Part shown: in pieces, positions 25,371-34,583 of the stretch
Layout: each line of letters starts with the position of its first letter
How positions within the stretch are numbered: position 1 is the first letter of the stretch
The notes under the pieces: model-generated
The model's input: only the letters and a program-made list of their open reading frames with translations
Told to the model about the DNA's origin: nothing
The model's database searches: none
Program-made: the position numbers and the translations under genes
Origin: Elusimicrobia bacterium GWA2_66_18
GTDB lineage: Bacteria; Elusimicrobiota; Elusimicrobia; UBA1565; UBA9628
NCBI GenBank assembly: GCA_001799675.1
Contig: MGTX01000013.1
Coordinates: 37,276 to 98,591 of the forward strand
Reading direction: 5' to 3'
Length of the DNA: 61,316 nucleotides

Positions 25371-26681
25371 ATGTCCATCCCCACCGCGCCCCCGTCGGGA
25401 TTTCGAGACTTCCTGCCCGCCCAGGTCGCCGCGCGCCACGCCGCCATCGAGACCATCTCGCGCGTCTACCGCTCCTTCGGCTTCCAGCCCGTGGCCACCT
25501 CCGCCGTCGAGGACCTCTCGATCCTCCTCGGCAAGGGGGGCGGCGAGAACGAGAAGCTCATCTTCAAGATCCTCAAACGCGGCGAGTCCCTCGAGCGCGC
25601 CGCGGCCGAGAAGTCTGAGTTGGCCGACCTGGGCCTGCGCTTCGACCTGACCCTCCCGCTGACCCGATACTACTCCAGACACGGTTCGCTGCTGTCCCAC
25701 CCGTTCAAAGCCTTCCAGCTCGGCCCGGTCTGGCGCGCCGAGCGCGCCCAGAAGGGGCGCTACCGGGAGTTCACGCAATGCGACGTGGACATCATCGGCT
25801 CGGACTCTTGGGGGGCCGAAGTCGAGGTCATCACCGCCATCGGCGCGGTCTTCTCCGCGCTCGGAGTCGACCAGCCGTCGGTCCTGCTCAATGACCGTTC
25901 CCTGATCTACGCCATGCTGGATCAAGCCGGGGTGCCGGCTGGAAACAGGGTCCCAGTCTGCGTGATCCTCGACAAGCTCGACAAGGCCGGGCGCGCCAAG
26001 GTTCTTTCGGACCTCTCGACCGCCGTGGGCGCGGCCCCGGCGCAGGCCCTGGAAGCGATGATGATGGCCGAGACGCCCGACCTGGCGGCCCTCAGGGCCG
26101 CGGCCCCCGAGGCCGTCGCGCGGCTCGAACTCATCATCTCAGCGCTTCAGGCCGGCTCCAAGCATCCCGATCGCTTCGTCCTCTCGCCCAGCCTCATGCG
26201 CGGCTTCGACTACTACACCGGACCCGTCTTCGAGTTCCGCCACCCCGCCCTGTCCGGCTCGCTTGGCGGCGGCGGGCGCTACGACAATCTGACCGAGAAC
26301 TTCGGCACGCAGCACACGCCCGCCTGCGGCGGCTCCATCGGCTTCGAGCGCCTCATGCTCATCCTGGAGGAAGCGCGGAAGGCCGCGGATTCCGGCGCCC
26401 CGGACGCGGTCGTCGCCGTGTTTTCGGACGAACTGCGCGGCCGGTCCCTGGAGGTCGCCGCGGCGCTGCGCGCCAAGGGCCTCTCCGTGGACGTCTACCC
26501 CGGGGCCGGCAAGCTCGGGCGCCAGTTCAAGTACGCCGATCAGAAGAAGGCCGGCTACGCCCTGGTCATCGGGCCGGACGAGGCCGCGCGCGACGTCGTC
26601 CAGGTCAAGAATCTAGCGACCGGCGACGAGCAAGCCATGACCGTCGACGAGGTCTGCGCCCGCATCGCCGCCCGCGCCTGA
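25371..26681 (+). CDS. hisS: Histidyl-tRNA synthetase
   Basis: 436 residues, close to the usual length. Class II motifs are visible: 'PSGFRDFLP' at the start, motif 2 'LGPVWRAERAQKGRYREFTQCDVDIIG', the His-specific 'RGFDYYTGPVFEF', motif 3 'GGGGRYDNL' ... 'GGSIGFERLM', and a C-terminal anticodon-binding domain ('VVAVFSDELRGRSLEVAAALRAKGLSVDVY'). It charges tRNA-His in the cytoplasm. A shorter HisZ-like paralogue is less likely because the anticodon domain is complete. Confidence 0.93.
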   Translation: MSIPTAPPSGFRDFLPAQVAARHAAIETISRVYRSFGFQPVATSAVEDLSILLGKGGGENEKLIFKILKRGESLERAAAEKSELADLGLRFDLTLPLTRYYSRHGSLLSHPFKAFQLGPVWRAERAQKGRYREFTQCDVDIIGSDSWGAEVEVITAIGAVFSALGVDQPSVLLNDRSLIYAMLDQAGVPAGNRVPVCVILDKLDKAGRAKVLSDLSTAVGAAPAQALEAMMMAETPDLAALRAAAPEAVARLELIISALQAGSKHPDRFVLSPSLMRGFDYYTGPVFEFRHPALSGSLGGGGRYDNLTENFGTQHTPACGGSIGFERLMLILEEARKAADSGAPDAVVAVFSDELRGRSLEVAAALRAKGLSVDVYPGAGKLGRQFKYADQKKAGYALVIGPDEAARDVVQVKNLATGDEQAMTVDEVCARIAARA

Positions 26682-26720
26682 CGCCTCGCCGCGGAACTCG
26701 CGCAAAGGGCTCCGGGCGCT

Positions 26721-28814
26721 TCACCGACCGCTGGGCTTGGGAGGAAGCAGCCTCTCGACGTCGCCCTCGCGCAAAGTCTCCTTCTCCATGAGTTCCCCGG
26801 CCATGGCGTCGAGGTGCTTGCGGTATTGCGTGATCAGCTTAACGACCCTAACCTGCTGCTCTTGGATAATCCGCTGGACCTCGTTGTCGATCAATCGCAT
26901 CTGCCTCTGGCTCAGCGCGCGGCCTGCGGCCGGCGGCTCGCCTTCCATATCGTAGGACACGGAGCCGATGATCTTCGACATGCCGAATTTCATGACCATC
27001 CTGCGCGCCAGGCGCGTCGCCTGCTCGAAGTCGTTCCGCGCGCCGGAGTAGCTCTCCTTGGTCGTCAATTGCTCGGCGACGCGGCCGCCGAGGGCGATCG
27101 CGATGCGGTCTTCCAGCCATGATTGGGAATATATATACTGCTCTTCGGCATTCATAGTCTGAACGAGGCCGAGGGTCTGCAGACCATGGGGGATGATCGT
27201 GATTTTCCGAATCTGGTCGCCGTTGGGCACCAACCTGGCGACAAGGGCATGTCCGGACTCGTGGTTGGCGATGACCTTCTTTTCAAGCGCGCTCATGACC
27301 AGCCTGCGTTCATGGCCGATAGTCTGGCGGTCCACCGCCTTGCGAAAGTCCGCCACGGTCACCTCGACGGCCTCCGGGCGCTCACCGGCGAGCATCGCGG
27401 CGTCGTTGACGATCTCCTCGAGGTCGGCGCCGGACAGACCCGGGGTCAGCTCGGCGATCTGGCGCGGGCCGACGTCCGCGGCCAGCGACATGTCTTGCAT
27501 GTGCAATTTTAATATCGCCTCGCGACCCGCGACGTCGGGCAGGCCGACGGGAACCTTCAAGCCCAATCGTCCGCCGCGCATTAACGCGGGATCGAGGAGC
27601 TCCGGACGGTTGGTGGCGGCGATGACGGTGATAGTCTTGTTCTTCGGGCTCGACATCTCGCTAAGCAGGGCGTTAAGGGTGTTCTCGTACTCCTGGTTGC
27701 CCTCATTGCCCGCGCCGCGTTTCTTGCCGACCGCGTCGATCTCGTCGATGAACAGAATGCCGGGCTTCGTGCCGTCGCCGCGCGCCTTATCAAAGGCCTC
27801 CCTGATATTGGCCGGGCCCTTGCCGACGTAAGTGTTCACGAATGAGGAACCGTCCACCTCATGGAAGTTCGCGCCGGCCTCCCCGGCGACCGCGCGCGAG
27901 ATCAAGGTTTTTCCCGTCCCCGGAGGGCCGAACAAGAGCACGTTGCGCAGGCGCTTGACGCCGAGCTTTCGGTAACGCTGGGGAAACTTGATGTAGTCGA
28001 CGACCTTCTTGAGTTCGTTCTTGGCTTCGTCCTGACCGGCGACATCCTCGAACGTGATGATGACATCCCCAGCCTCCGTGGTGCGGCGCGCGGACTGCTT
28101 AGCCCCGCTGCCGGGAGAAGGCGACGTTGAAGGAGACGGAGTTCGAGCCGCGCTCCATTTGCCGACCTTATGGAACCACGCGCCGGCCTTTTTAAAAATA
28201 TGAGAAGGATGCCGCTGACCCTGACCTCCGCCGCGACTGCTCATCCATTGGATGAGAAACATCATTCCGATCGAAACAGCGATGAAAATCGGAATTTGAA
28301 TGTAGTACGGAATCGTATGGTTCGAAATCCCGAAGGTGTTGCTTACATCCGGGACGGCTGCCGCAAGCGCGGTCGCGCTGTAAGAGGCTGAACGCTTCAA
28401 ACGACTAAGGACAGACCGATGAAAGGATGTCGGCGGAGCGGTCACGTCGGAGACGGCGTCATTGGCGGAGGAGACGCCGTCAAAGCTCTTCGCGAGGAAG
28501 GTCTCGGGCTCTTTTGCGGCGGCGAGATGGTTCGCGTAGACCCGAACCTGCTCCTGCACCGGAGTCGGCGCGACGACGGCGATGGGAACGGAGGCGGCTA
28601 TGGACGCATGCGTAAACGCAACGTTGTTCGAAGCGAAAGGCGCGGGCGAGAGATTCGTCGGTGCGAGATACATTGAAGAAAGCGCAAGGGGCGGGAGCCG
28701 GACCGCCGGGGAGAGCGCGGGCGCGTCCACGACGACGCGCAAGGCCTGCGCGGCGGCTGGAGCGGGATTGAGAAGCAGCGCGGACAAGACGACGGCCGAT
28801 ATTTGCTTGATCAT
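26721..28814 (-). CDS. FtsH-like ATP-dependent zinc metalloprotease with an unusual N-terminus
   Basis: 697 residues from ATG 28814. A signal peptide (AVVLSALLLNPAPAAAQA) and about 140 Ala/Ser/Pro-rich residues precede one membrane segment (IPIFIAVSIGMMFLIQW, near 180-200). The AAA+ module has Walker A (GPPGTGKT), Walker B (ILFIDEID) and two arginine fingers in 'ALMRGGRLG', where 'RPGRFDR' is usual. The protease has the zinc motif HESGH and a third ligand in 'GARNDFEQAT'. Normal FtsH has two helices around a short periplasmic domain. A TACAAT box (28823-28828) lies 8 nt before the start. It is probably a specialised second FtsH. Confidence 0.88.
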   Translation of the reverse strand: MIKQISAVVLSALLLNPAPAAAQALRVVVDAPALSPAVRLPPLALSSMYLAPTNLSPAPFASNNVAFTHASIAASVPIAVVAPTPVQEQVRVYANHLAAAKEPETFLAKSFDGVSSANDAVSDVTAPPTSFHRSVLSRLKRSASYSATALAAAVPDVSNTFGISNHTIPYYIQIPIFIAVSIGMMFLIQWMSSRGGGQGQRHPSHIFKKAGAWFHKVGKWSAARTPSPSTSPSPGSGAKQSARRTTEAGDVIITFEDVAGQDEAKNELKKVVDYIKFPQRYRKLGVKRLRNVLLFGPPGTGKTLISRAVAGEAGANFHEVDGSSFVNTYVGKGPANIREAFDKARGDGTKPGILFIDEIDAVGKKRGAGNEGNQEYENTLNALLSEMSSPKNKTITVIAATNRPELLDPALMRGGRLGLKVPVGLPDVAGREAILKLHMQDMSLAADVGPRQIAELTPGLSGADLEEIVNDAAMLAGERPEAVEVTVADFRKAVDRQTIGHERRLVMSALEKKVIANHESGHALVARLVPNGDQIRKITIIPHGLQTLGLVQTMNAEEQYIYSQSWLEDRIAIALGGRVAEQLTTKESYSGARNDFEQATRLARRMVMKFGMSKIIGSVSYDMEGEPPAAGRALSQRQMRLIDNEVQRIIQEQQVRVVKLITQYRKHLDAMAGELMEKETLREGDVERLLPPKPSGR

Positions 28815-28945
28815 CACTGCTGATTGTAAATCAACCAAGCGCCGCTCATCAGGGGCGGAGGTCCTAAATCGAAACCAGGCAAAGGACCCACTGAGAATGG
28901 GACGAATGGAACCTCACGCGCATGGACGACCGAGAGGACGCCGGG

Positions 28946-29320
28946 TTAGGGCGCGCCGAGCAGCCGGTTGATCGCCGACGTTAATTGGGACATGTCGACC
29001 GGCTTCTTGAAATGACCTTTGAACTGGGCGACCAGCGGCAGTTGTTCCTTCAGCTCCTTTTCGCTGGCCGACGTAATGAAGATGATCGGCGTCTTGTTGA
29101 TCGCCATGTTCTGGCTGATGTTCAAGCAGACTCCCGCCCCGCCGCCCGCCGGCATCTGCAGGTCCAGGAGGATCAAGTCGGGCTTGAAACCGATGGCGGT
29201 CCCCACCCCCGAGTAGGCGTCGAAGGCCGTCTCGACGTCGAAACCGCGCTCCTCCAGATAATGCCTCATCACCGTCGCGAGATTGACGTCGTCGTCGATG
29301 ATCAGTATCTTTTTGGGCAT
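28946..29320 (-). CDS. Single-domain response regulator
   Basis: 124 residues from ATG 29320, forming one receiver domain: acidic pocket 'ILIIDDDV', phospho-acceptor Asp in 'LILLDLQMP', Thr/Ser in 'IFITSAS' and Lys in 'HFKKPVD'. It has no output domain, so it likely acts by protein contact. A weak AAGAAG Shine-Dalgarno precedes the start. No kinase is adjacent. Confidence 0.88.
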   Translation of the reverse strand: MPKKILIIDDDVNLATVMRHYLEERGFDVETAFDAYSGVGTAIGFKPDLILLDLQMPAGGGAGVCLNISQNMAINKTPIIFITSASEKELKEQLPLVAQFKGHFKKPVDMSQLTSAINRLLGAP

Positions 29321-29362
29321 GCTTCTTTGATATATCACTTTACCGCCTCGGGAAGCAAAATG

Positions 29363-31084
29363 TCAGAGCCGGCCCTGCTCGGGCGGGACCTTGAGCAGTT
29401 CGAGGTCCCGGGCCGTATCGATGTCGGCCTGGGTGGAGGCGTCCTCGAGCGGGATCTTCACGGCTTGAGACCAATGGCGGCGGATGGCGGCCATCGCGGT
29501 GTCGTCGCCGACGAGCTGTCCCACTTCGCCGAAGAGTTCGCGCGGATAGGCGGTCGGGTGGGCCTTGACCGGGCCCTCGGGATCGGGGACGGTCGGAAAG
29601 CACAGCTTGCCGGAGAGTTCGAACTCGGAGAGGACGCGGTCGATGAGCCAGGTCTTGACGCGCGGCATGTCACCCAAGAGAGCCACGACTCCGGGGGCAG
29701 CCGCGGGAACCTCGCGCAGGCCGACCTCGAAGCTGGAGGCCTTGCCTGATTGCCAGGACGGGTTGAAGACCACGCGCAATCGCGGGTCCTCGATTCCCTC
29801 GATGGCGCGCAGGCCGGCCTCAGCCGACGCGCCGAGCACGACGATGACCGGGTCGAGGCGCGAGGCGAGCGCCGACTCCACAACGTGGCGCAGGACAGGA
29901 CGGCCGTCGACCTCCGCCAGCATCTTGGAGCCCGCGCCGAAGCGGCGTCCGCGGCCCGCGGCCAGGACCAGGCCCGGAACCTTCACGCCTCCCTTGCGCT
30001 GCGCGGGCGAGGAACCAGCCGGACGCAGGCGCGCCGGGCGTCCGCCCTTGCGCCCGAAACGCATGGCCAGGACCTCCGCGGCGACGGCGAGGGCGGTCTC
30101 CTCCGGCGTCTGCGCGCCGATCTCCAGTCCCGCCGGGGCCGAGAACACGCCGGAGCGGGGCTCGACGCCCTTCTGCCTCAGCTCGGCGAGGAGCTTCGTC
30201 CCCCGCCCGGCCGGACCGGCGAGCCCGACATAGCGCGCGGGGCTGAGGAGCGCGCCCTTGAGCGCGCGGCCGTCGGCGCGATGACTGTGCGTCATGACGA
30301 CGACGTAGGTGTCCGCGTCGGGACGCGCCGCGGCGCGGGCCGCGTCCCAGCCGCCCTCCACCATCCTCCAGCGGGCGCGGTCCCACCCCGGGCCGTGCAG
30401 ATGTCCGGGACGGTGGTCGGCCACGGTGACGACGAAGCCCAGCCGGTCCAGGAGTTCCGCCAGGCGCCGGGCATCCTCGCCCGAGCCGAGGATCAGGGCC
30501 TTGCCCATGGGGATGAGGGGCATGCTGAAGACGCGCCGAAGTCCATCGCGGCCGGTCTCCTCTTCAAGCTCAGGCGCTCCTTCGTCGTAGCAGGCCTTCA
30601 CCGTGGGATGCTCCGCAGGGAAATGGCGGCGGAGGCCGGCTTCTCCTCCCGCGACGGTGAGCTCGACGACCAGGCCCTCGCCGCGCAGGAGAGCCTCGCG
30701 CGCCTCGCGCAGGCGGTCGCGCAGTTCCCCGGTGACGGGCTCCAAAAATACCTCGGCCGTGCCGGCCAGCCCCCCGGGACCAAAGAGCGGCTCGTCCTCA
30801 TCGAGAGCGAACTCGACCGGAGCGGGGACCGCGGCGGCAATGACATTCTCAACGGCGGACTTTAAAGCCTCAGGCAGGGTCGCGAGGTTGCGCGCGCCCT
30901 CGGCGCCGGCGGCCGCCTCGTCGCAGAACAGGGCCGTCGCGCCCGAGCTCTCGTGGATCGCCCCGTCGAGCGTGAGCAGAGTCGCCAGAACGCCGCGGAC
31001 GTTCAGGGGATCGGCACAGGCCAGGTCTTCCAGGGCGCGCAGGACGGACAGCGCCTCGTGGGGGCGTGGAGCACCCATAATCAT
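29363..31084 (-). CDS. XdhC - MocA fusion, molybdenum cofactor maturation protein
   Basis: 573 residues. The N-terminal half is XdhC/CoxI-like, with a Rossmann segment ('MGKALILGSGEDARRLAELLDRLGFVVTVADHR', near 190-225) and 'YVGLAGPAGRGTKLLAEL'. After an Arg-rich linker, residues about 370-570 form a MocA/NTP-transferase domain ('GLVLAAGRGRRFGAGSKMLAEVDGRPVL', 'LLGDMPRVK'). XdhC delivers and sulfurates the cofactor for xanthine dehydrogenase-type enzymes; MocA makes its cytidylated form. Fusion would channel both steps. No molybdoenzyme gene lies in this window. ATG 31078 is an alternative start. Confidence 0.87.
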   Translation of the reverse strand: MIMGAPRPHEALSVLRALEDLACADPLNVRGVLATLLTLDGAIHESSGATALFCDEAAAGAEGARNLATLPEALKSAVENVIAAAVPAPVEFALDEDEPLFGPGGLAGTAEVFLEPVTGELRDRLREAREALLRGEGLVVELTVAGGEAGLRRHFPAEHPTVKACYDEGAPELEEETGRDGLRRVFSMPLIPMGKALILGSGEDARRLAELLDRLGFVVTVADHRPGHLHGPGWDRARWRMVEGGWDAARAAARPDADTYVVVMTHSHRADGRALKGALLSPARYVGLAGPAGRGTKLLAELRQKGVEPRSGVFSAPAGLEIGAQTPEETALAVAAEVLAMRFGRKGGRPARLRPAGSSPAQRKGGVKVPGLVLAAGRGRRFGAGSKMLAEVDGRPVLRHVVESALASRLDPVIVVLGASAEAGLRAIEGIEDPRLRVVFNPSWQSGKASSFEVGLREVPAAAPGVVALLGDMPRVKTWLIDRVLSEFELSGKLCFPTVPDPEGPVKAHPTAYPRELFGEVGQLVGDDTAMAAIRRHWSQAVKIPLEDASTQADIDTARDLELLKVPPEQGRL

Positions 31085-31155
31085 GATTCAACCATATTCC
31101 GCGCCCCTCGCATGCTCGGAACTCTCCCGGCCGCGCTTTGATACAATTTCATTCT

Positions 31156-33435
31156 ATGAGCGCCGAGCTCGACCAGCCCAAGAACGTCCTGCTGCCGATC
31201 TTCCTGATCGTGGCGGTGGACATCCTCGGCATGACGATGATCCTGCCGCTGCTCCCCTTCTACGCGGAACGCTACGGCGCCTCTCCCCAGATCGTCGGCC
31301 TGCTCACCGCGACCTACGCGCTATGCCAGTTGGTCGCCGGGCCCATCCTGGGCAAGCTCTCCGACCGCTACGGCCGCCGGCCGCTGCTGATCGTCAGCCA
31401 GCTCGGCACCTTCGCGGGCTTCCTTATTCTCGGCTGGGCGCGCTCCCTGCCGCTGATCTTCCTCTCGCGGTTCATCGACGGCATCACCGCCGGCAACCTC
31501 TCGCTGGCGCAGGCCTACATCTCGGACGTGACCGAGCCCGAGCATCGCGCCAAGTCTTTCGGCGTTATCGGCATCGCCTTCGGCCTGGGATTCCTGATCG
31601 GCCCCGCCATGTCCGGCCTGCTCTCCCAGTACGACTACTCCTATCCCGCCTGGGCCGCCGCGGGGCTGTCTTTGACCAGCGTGCTGGGCACCTGCTTCCT
31701 CCTGCCGCAGGCGCGCCCGCACGCCGACGAGGAGGCTGGACCCGGCGGCAAGCGCCTGGGCCTGCTCGACTGGGACGCCTACGCGCAGTATTCCCGGAAC
31801 AAGGAGCTGGCGCCGGTCCTAGTCCAGTTCTTCTGCTTCTGCGTGATGTTCTCGATGTTCATTTCGGGTTTCGCCCTATTCGCCGAGCGCCGCTTCTTTG
31901 TCGACGGCCTCCCCTTCGGCCCGCGCGAGGTCGGCTATCTGTACGCCTACTCGGGTCTGCTCGGCGTCGTCATTCAGGGCGGCCTGCTCGGGCGCATGGT
32001 CGAAGCCTTCGGGGAGAGCGTCCTGGCGCGCGCGGGCTTCCTCTGCGCCGCGGCGGGCCTGGCGGCGCTCGCCCTCACGGGCTCCCTGCCCATGCTCATC
32101 GCGGTGTTCACGGCGGTCGCCTTCGGCACGGGGGTCCTGCGCCCCGTCCTGACGAGCCTGGTCACCCGGAGCGTCAGCCGCCGCGAACAGGGCGTGGTGC
32201 TGGGGCTGACGCAGTCGCTGAACTCGACGTCCTCGATCCTGGCGCCGCTCGTATCCGGCTTCCTGATCGGGCACGCGAGACTGCAGACTTGGACGATGGT
32301 CGCCGCGACGATCTCCGCGACCGGCTTCATCCTAGGAACATGGAACGAAAGAAAAAAACAACTGAACCGGACAGGCCCGATAAGGGCGCTGGCGCTGGTG
32401 CTGGTGCTGGCGCTGGCCGCGCCGGCCGGCGCCGTACGCCCCCTGACGCCGCCCGCTCCCGAGTTCCTCCCGGACGCCGCTTGGATCAACGCCAAACCCT
32501 TGCCGCTGGCGCTTCTGCGCGAGCGCAAGGTCGTGGTCGTGGCCTTCCTCAACCTGACCTCGCTCAATACCCTGCGCGCCCTCCCGGTGCTGAAGGCCTG
32601 GTTCGACCGCTACGCGCTCCATCAACTCATGGTCATCGGCGTGCTCTCCGCGGATATCGAGATTCATCGCAGCGCGGCGTGGGCCCGCGCCCAACTGCGG
32701 CGCCTGGGCGTGGATTTCCCCGTCACTCTCGACAGCGACCGGCGCCTATGGAATGCCTATGCCAACGAAGGCTGGCCCGCTCTCTATTTAGTGAACCGCA
32801 AGGGCCTCCTCGTCTACGACCATCTGGGCGAAGGCGGCTATGCCGAGTTCGAAAAAGAGATGCGCGCCGCCCTGGCTGACCTGGTGGGTTCCAATGCTCT
32901 GCCGGCCGCCGTCGACGCTCCCGAGCCCCCCTCCAAGCACTGCGGCCGGGCCAGCGCGGACATCCCGCTCGGCACTCGGGCCAAGACCGCCCCTCTCGCG
33001 CTGGACAAGAACTTCTCCCGCCGCGCCTCCATGATCGTGGAGGCGCGCGAAGGGGAGTCGGCCACGCTGGGACGCTGGAACATGGAGCCTGACGGCCTTC
33101 GCTTGACGCAGGCCAACCGCGACCAGCAGGCCTTCGTGCGCATCGTCTACTCCGGAGCTCAGGCCCTGGCCGTGCTGGCCCCGCCGGAAGGAAAGAAGGC
33201 TCGCTTCTTCATCAAGCAGGACGACCTCTGGCTCCACGAGGGCAACGCGGGCAAAGACGTCCGATTCGACGACGACGGGCGAAGCTACGTCCCGGTCGAC
33301 ACGCTCCGCCTCTACGACATCTCCCGCGACCCGGCCGGCAGACCCCACGAGCTCTACGTCATCCCCGACAGCAAGGACGCCGGCATCTTCGGATTCTCCT
33401 TCGCCGATTCCTGCCTGGCCGCCGACCTGCCGTGA
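31156..33435 (+). CDS. MFS transporter fused to a cysteine-less DipZ-like thioredoxin domain
   Basis: 759 residues. Residues about 1-400 are a 12-helix MFS transporter of the TetA type ('GKLSDRYGRRPLL', 'SRFIDGITAGN'). A signal-like hydrophobic stretch (near 410-425) leads to a DipZ-type thioredoxin fold, where the usual T-C-I-N-C is replaced by T-S-L-N-T, so it cannot form a disulfide. A DipZ-like C-terminal beta domain ends the protein. The join falls at a run of seven A (32350-32356); one base fewer would end the MFS protein at a TGA. TACAAT 9 nt before ATG 31156 suggests a near-leaderless mRNA. Confidence 0.8.
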   Translation: MSAELDQPKNVLLPIFLIVAVDILGMTMILPLLPFYAERYGASPQIVGLLTATYALCQLVAGPILGKLSDRYGRRPLLIVSQLGTFAGFLILGWARSLPLIFLSRFIDGITAGNLSLAQAYISDVTEPEHRAKSFGVIGIAFGLGFLIGPAMSGLLSQYDYSYPAWAAAGLSLTSVLGTCFLLPQARPHADEEAGPGGKRLGLLDWDAYAQYSRNKELAPVLVQFFCFCVMFSMFISGFALFAERRFFVDGLPFGPREVGYLYAYSGLLGVVIQGGLLGRMVEAFGESVLARAGFLCAAAGLAALALTGSLPMLIAVFTAVAFGTGVLRPVLTSLVTRSVSRREQGVVLGLTQSLNSTSSILAPLVSGFLIGHARLQTWTMVAATISATGFILGTWNERKKQLNRTGPIRALALVLVLALAAPAGAVRPLTPPAPEFLPDAAWINAKPLPLALLRERKVVVVAFLNLTSLNTLRALPVLKAWFDRYALHQLMVIGVLSADIEIHRSAAWARAQLRRLGVDFPVTLDSDRRLWNAYANEGWPALYLVNRKGLLVYDHLGEGGYAEFEKEMRAALADLVGSNALPAAVDAPEPPSKHCGRASADIPLGTRAKTAPLALDKNFSRRASMIVEAREGESATLGRWNMEPDGLRLTQANRDQQAFVRIVYSGAQALAVLAPPEGKKARFFIKQDDLWLHEGNAGKDVRFDDDGRSYVPVDTLRLYDISRDPAGRPHELYVIPDSKDAGIFGFSFADSCLAADLP

Positions 33436-34529
33436 CCCGCGCCGCCGGCTCCGGGATCTCCGCCCTGGACGCCTGGGCCTTCCGCGCGGAACTCGTCGAA
33501 TCCTTCAAGATCGCCGGCGGCGCCGCGCATGCTCACGAAGGAGTGTTCGTCCGCCTGAAGCTCGCCGACGGCACGCCGGGCTTTGGAGAAGCCTCCCCGC
33601 TGCCCGCCTTCAACGGCGAGACCTCCCGCCGCTCGCTTGGCGCGGTCCGGCGCGCGGCTCGGGGCTGGATCGGCAAGGACGGCGGCGCCTGGCGCGCGCG
33701 CCTGACGGAGCTCGAGGAGGTCCTGCCTCAGGGCGCGGGAGCCGCGCGCGCGGCCCTGGGCATGGCCCTGCTCGACGCCTGGACGCGCCGCGCGGGGCTG
33801 CCCCTGCGCGCGCTCTTTGGAGGCGCCGAGACGCGCCTCGTCAGCGACATCACCGTCACCATCCTTCCGCCCGTAGCCGCGGCCGCGGCGGCGCGCCGCA
33901 TCCGCGCCCTCGGAGTGCGGGCCGTCAAGATCAAAGTGGGCCAGGACCTCGCCGAGGATGTCGCGCGCGTGATGGCCGTGACCGCCGTGGACCCGCGGTT
34001 CATCCTCACGCTCGACGCCAACCAAGGCTACGGACCGAGAGAATCCCTCGCGCTCCTGCGTCGCCTGCGGGCCCGCGGCGTGCGCATCGCCCTCTTCGAG
34101 CAGCCGGCCGCGGCCGAGGACTGGGACGGCCTGGCCCGCGTCGCGCGTCTGGGGGGCGTACCCGTGGCCGCCGATGAGTCCGTGAGCGGCCGCGCCGACG
34201 CCCTGGGGCTGGCGCGCCGACGCGCGGCGCAGGTGTTGAACCTCAAGCTCATGAAGATGGGCCTGCTCGAAGTCTGGGACTGCGCGCTGATCGCCAAAGC
34301 CTCCGGCCTGGGCCTCATGATCGGCGGCATGATCGAGACCTCCCTCGCCATGACCTGCGCGGCCCATTTCGCGGCAGGCCTGGGCGGCTTCTCCTTCGTC
34401 GACCTCGACACCCCGCTCTGGCTGAGAAAGGACCCGACGCGCGGGCTGCGAATGGAGCGCGGCGGGATCTATGATCTCTCCAAGGTCTCCGCCGGCATCG
34501 GGGTGACCCCTCTCATTCCTAGGTCTTGA
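33432..34529 (+). CDS. Dipeptide epimerase (enolase superfamily, L-Ala-D/L-Glu epimerase-like)
   Basis: 365 residues. The enolase-superfamily fold shows the catalytic K-x-K ('VKIKVG'), the metal ligands in 'TLDANQGY', 'FEQPA' and 'VAADESVSG', and the second lysine in 'NLKLMKMGL'. These match the muconate-lactonizing subgroup that includes Ala-Glu epimerases used in murein peptide recycling. The GTG start overlaps the previous stop by 4 nt. The exact dipeptide cannot be inferred. Confidence 0.88.
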   Translation: MTRAAGSGISALDAWAFRAELVESFKIAGGAAHAHEGVFVRLKLADGTPGFGEASPLPAFNGETSRRSLGAVRRAARGWIGKDGGAWRARLTELEEVLPQGAGAARAALGMALLDAWTRRAGLPLRALFGGAETRLVSDITVTILPPVAAAAAARRIRALGVRAVKIKVGQDLAEDVARVMAVTAVDPRFILTLDANQGYGPRESLALLRRLRARGVRIALFEQPAAAEDWDGLARVARLGGVPVAADESVSGRADALGLARRRAAQVLNLKLMKMGLLEVWDCALIAKASGLGLMIGGMIETSLAMTCAAHFAAGLGGFSFVDLDTPLWLRKDPTRGLRMERGGIYDLSKVSAGIGVTPLIPRS

Positions 34530-34578
34530 CATGCGTCCATATCTCTGTTATTAATTTATTGACTGACCGGTCGGTTAA
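34526..34578 (+). promoter_or_regulatory. Promoter and TetR-type operator
   Basis: TTGACA (34526-34531), 17-nt spacer, TATTAA (34549-34554). An imperfect 20-bp palindrome (34559-34578, core GACCGGTC) covers the expected transcription start and ends 5 nt before the TetR ATG. Such ACCGGTCGGT elements are typical operators of TetR proteins, so autorepression is likely. The -35 box lies in the end of the epimerase gene. Confidence 0.75.
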
Positions 34579-34583
34579 TTGAC

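Noticed and set aside
30603-32879. 758-codon frame overlapping XdhC-MocA and the MFS gene
   Set aside because: Arg/Ala/Pro-rich frame with no start signal; crosses two well-supported genes.
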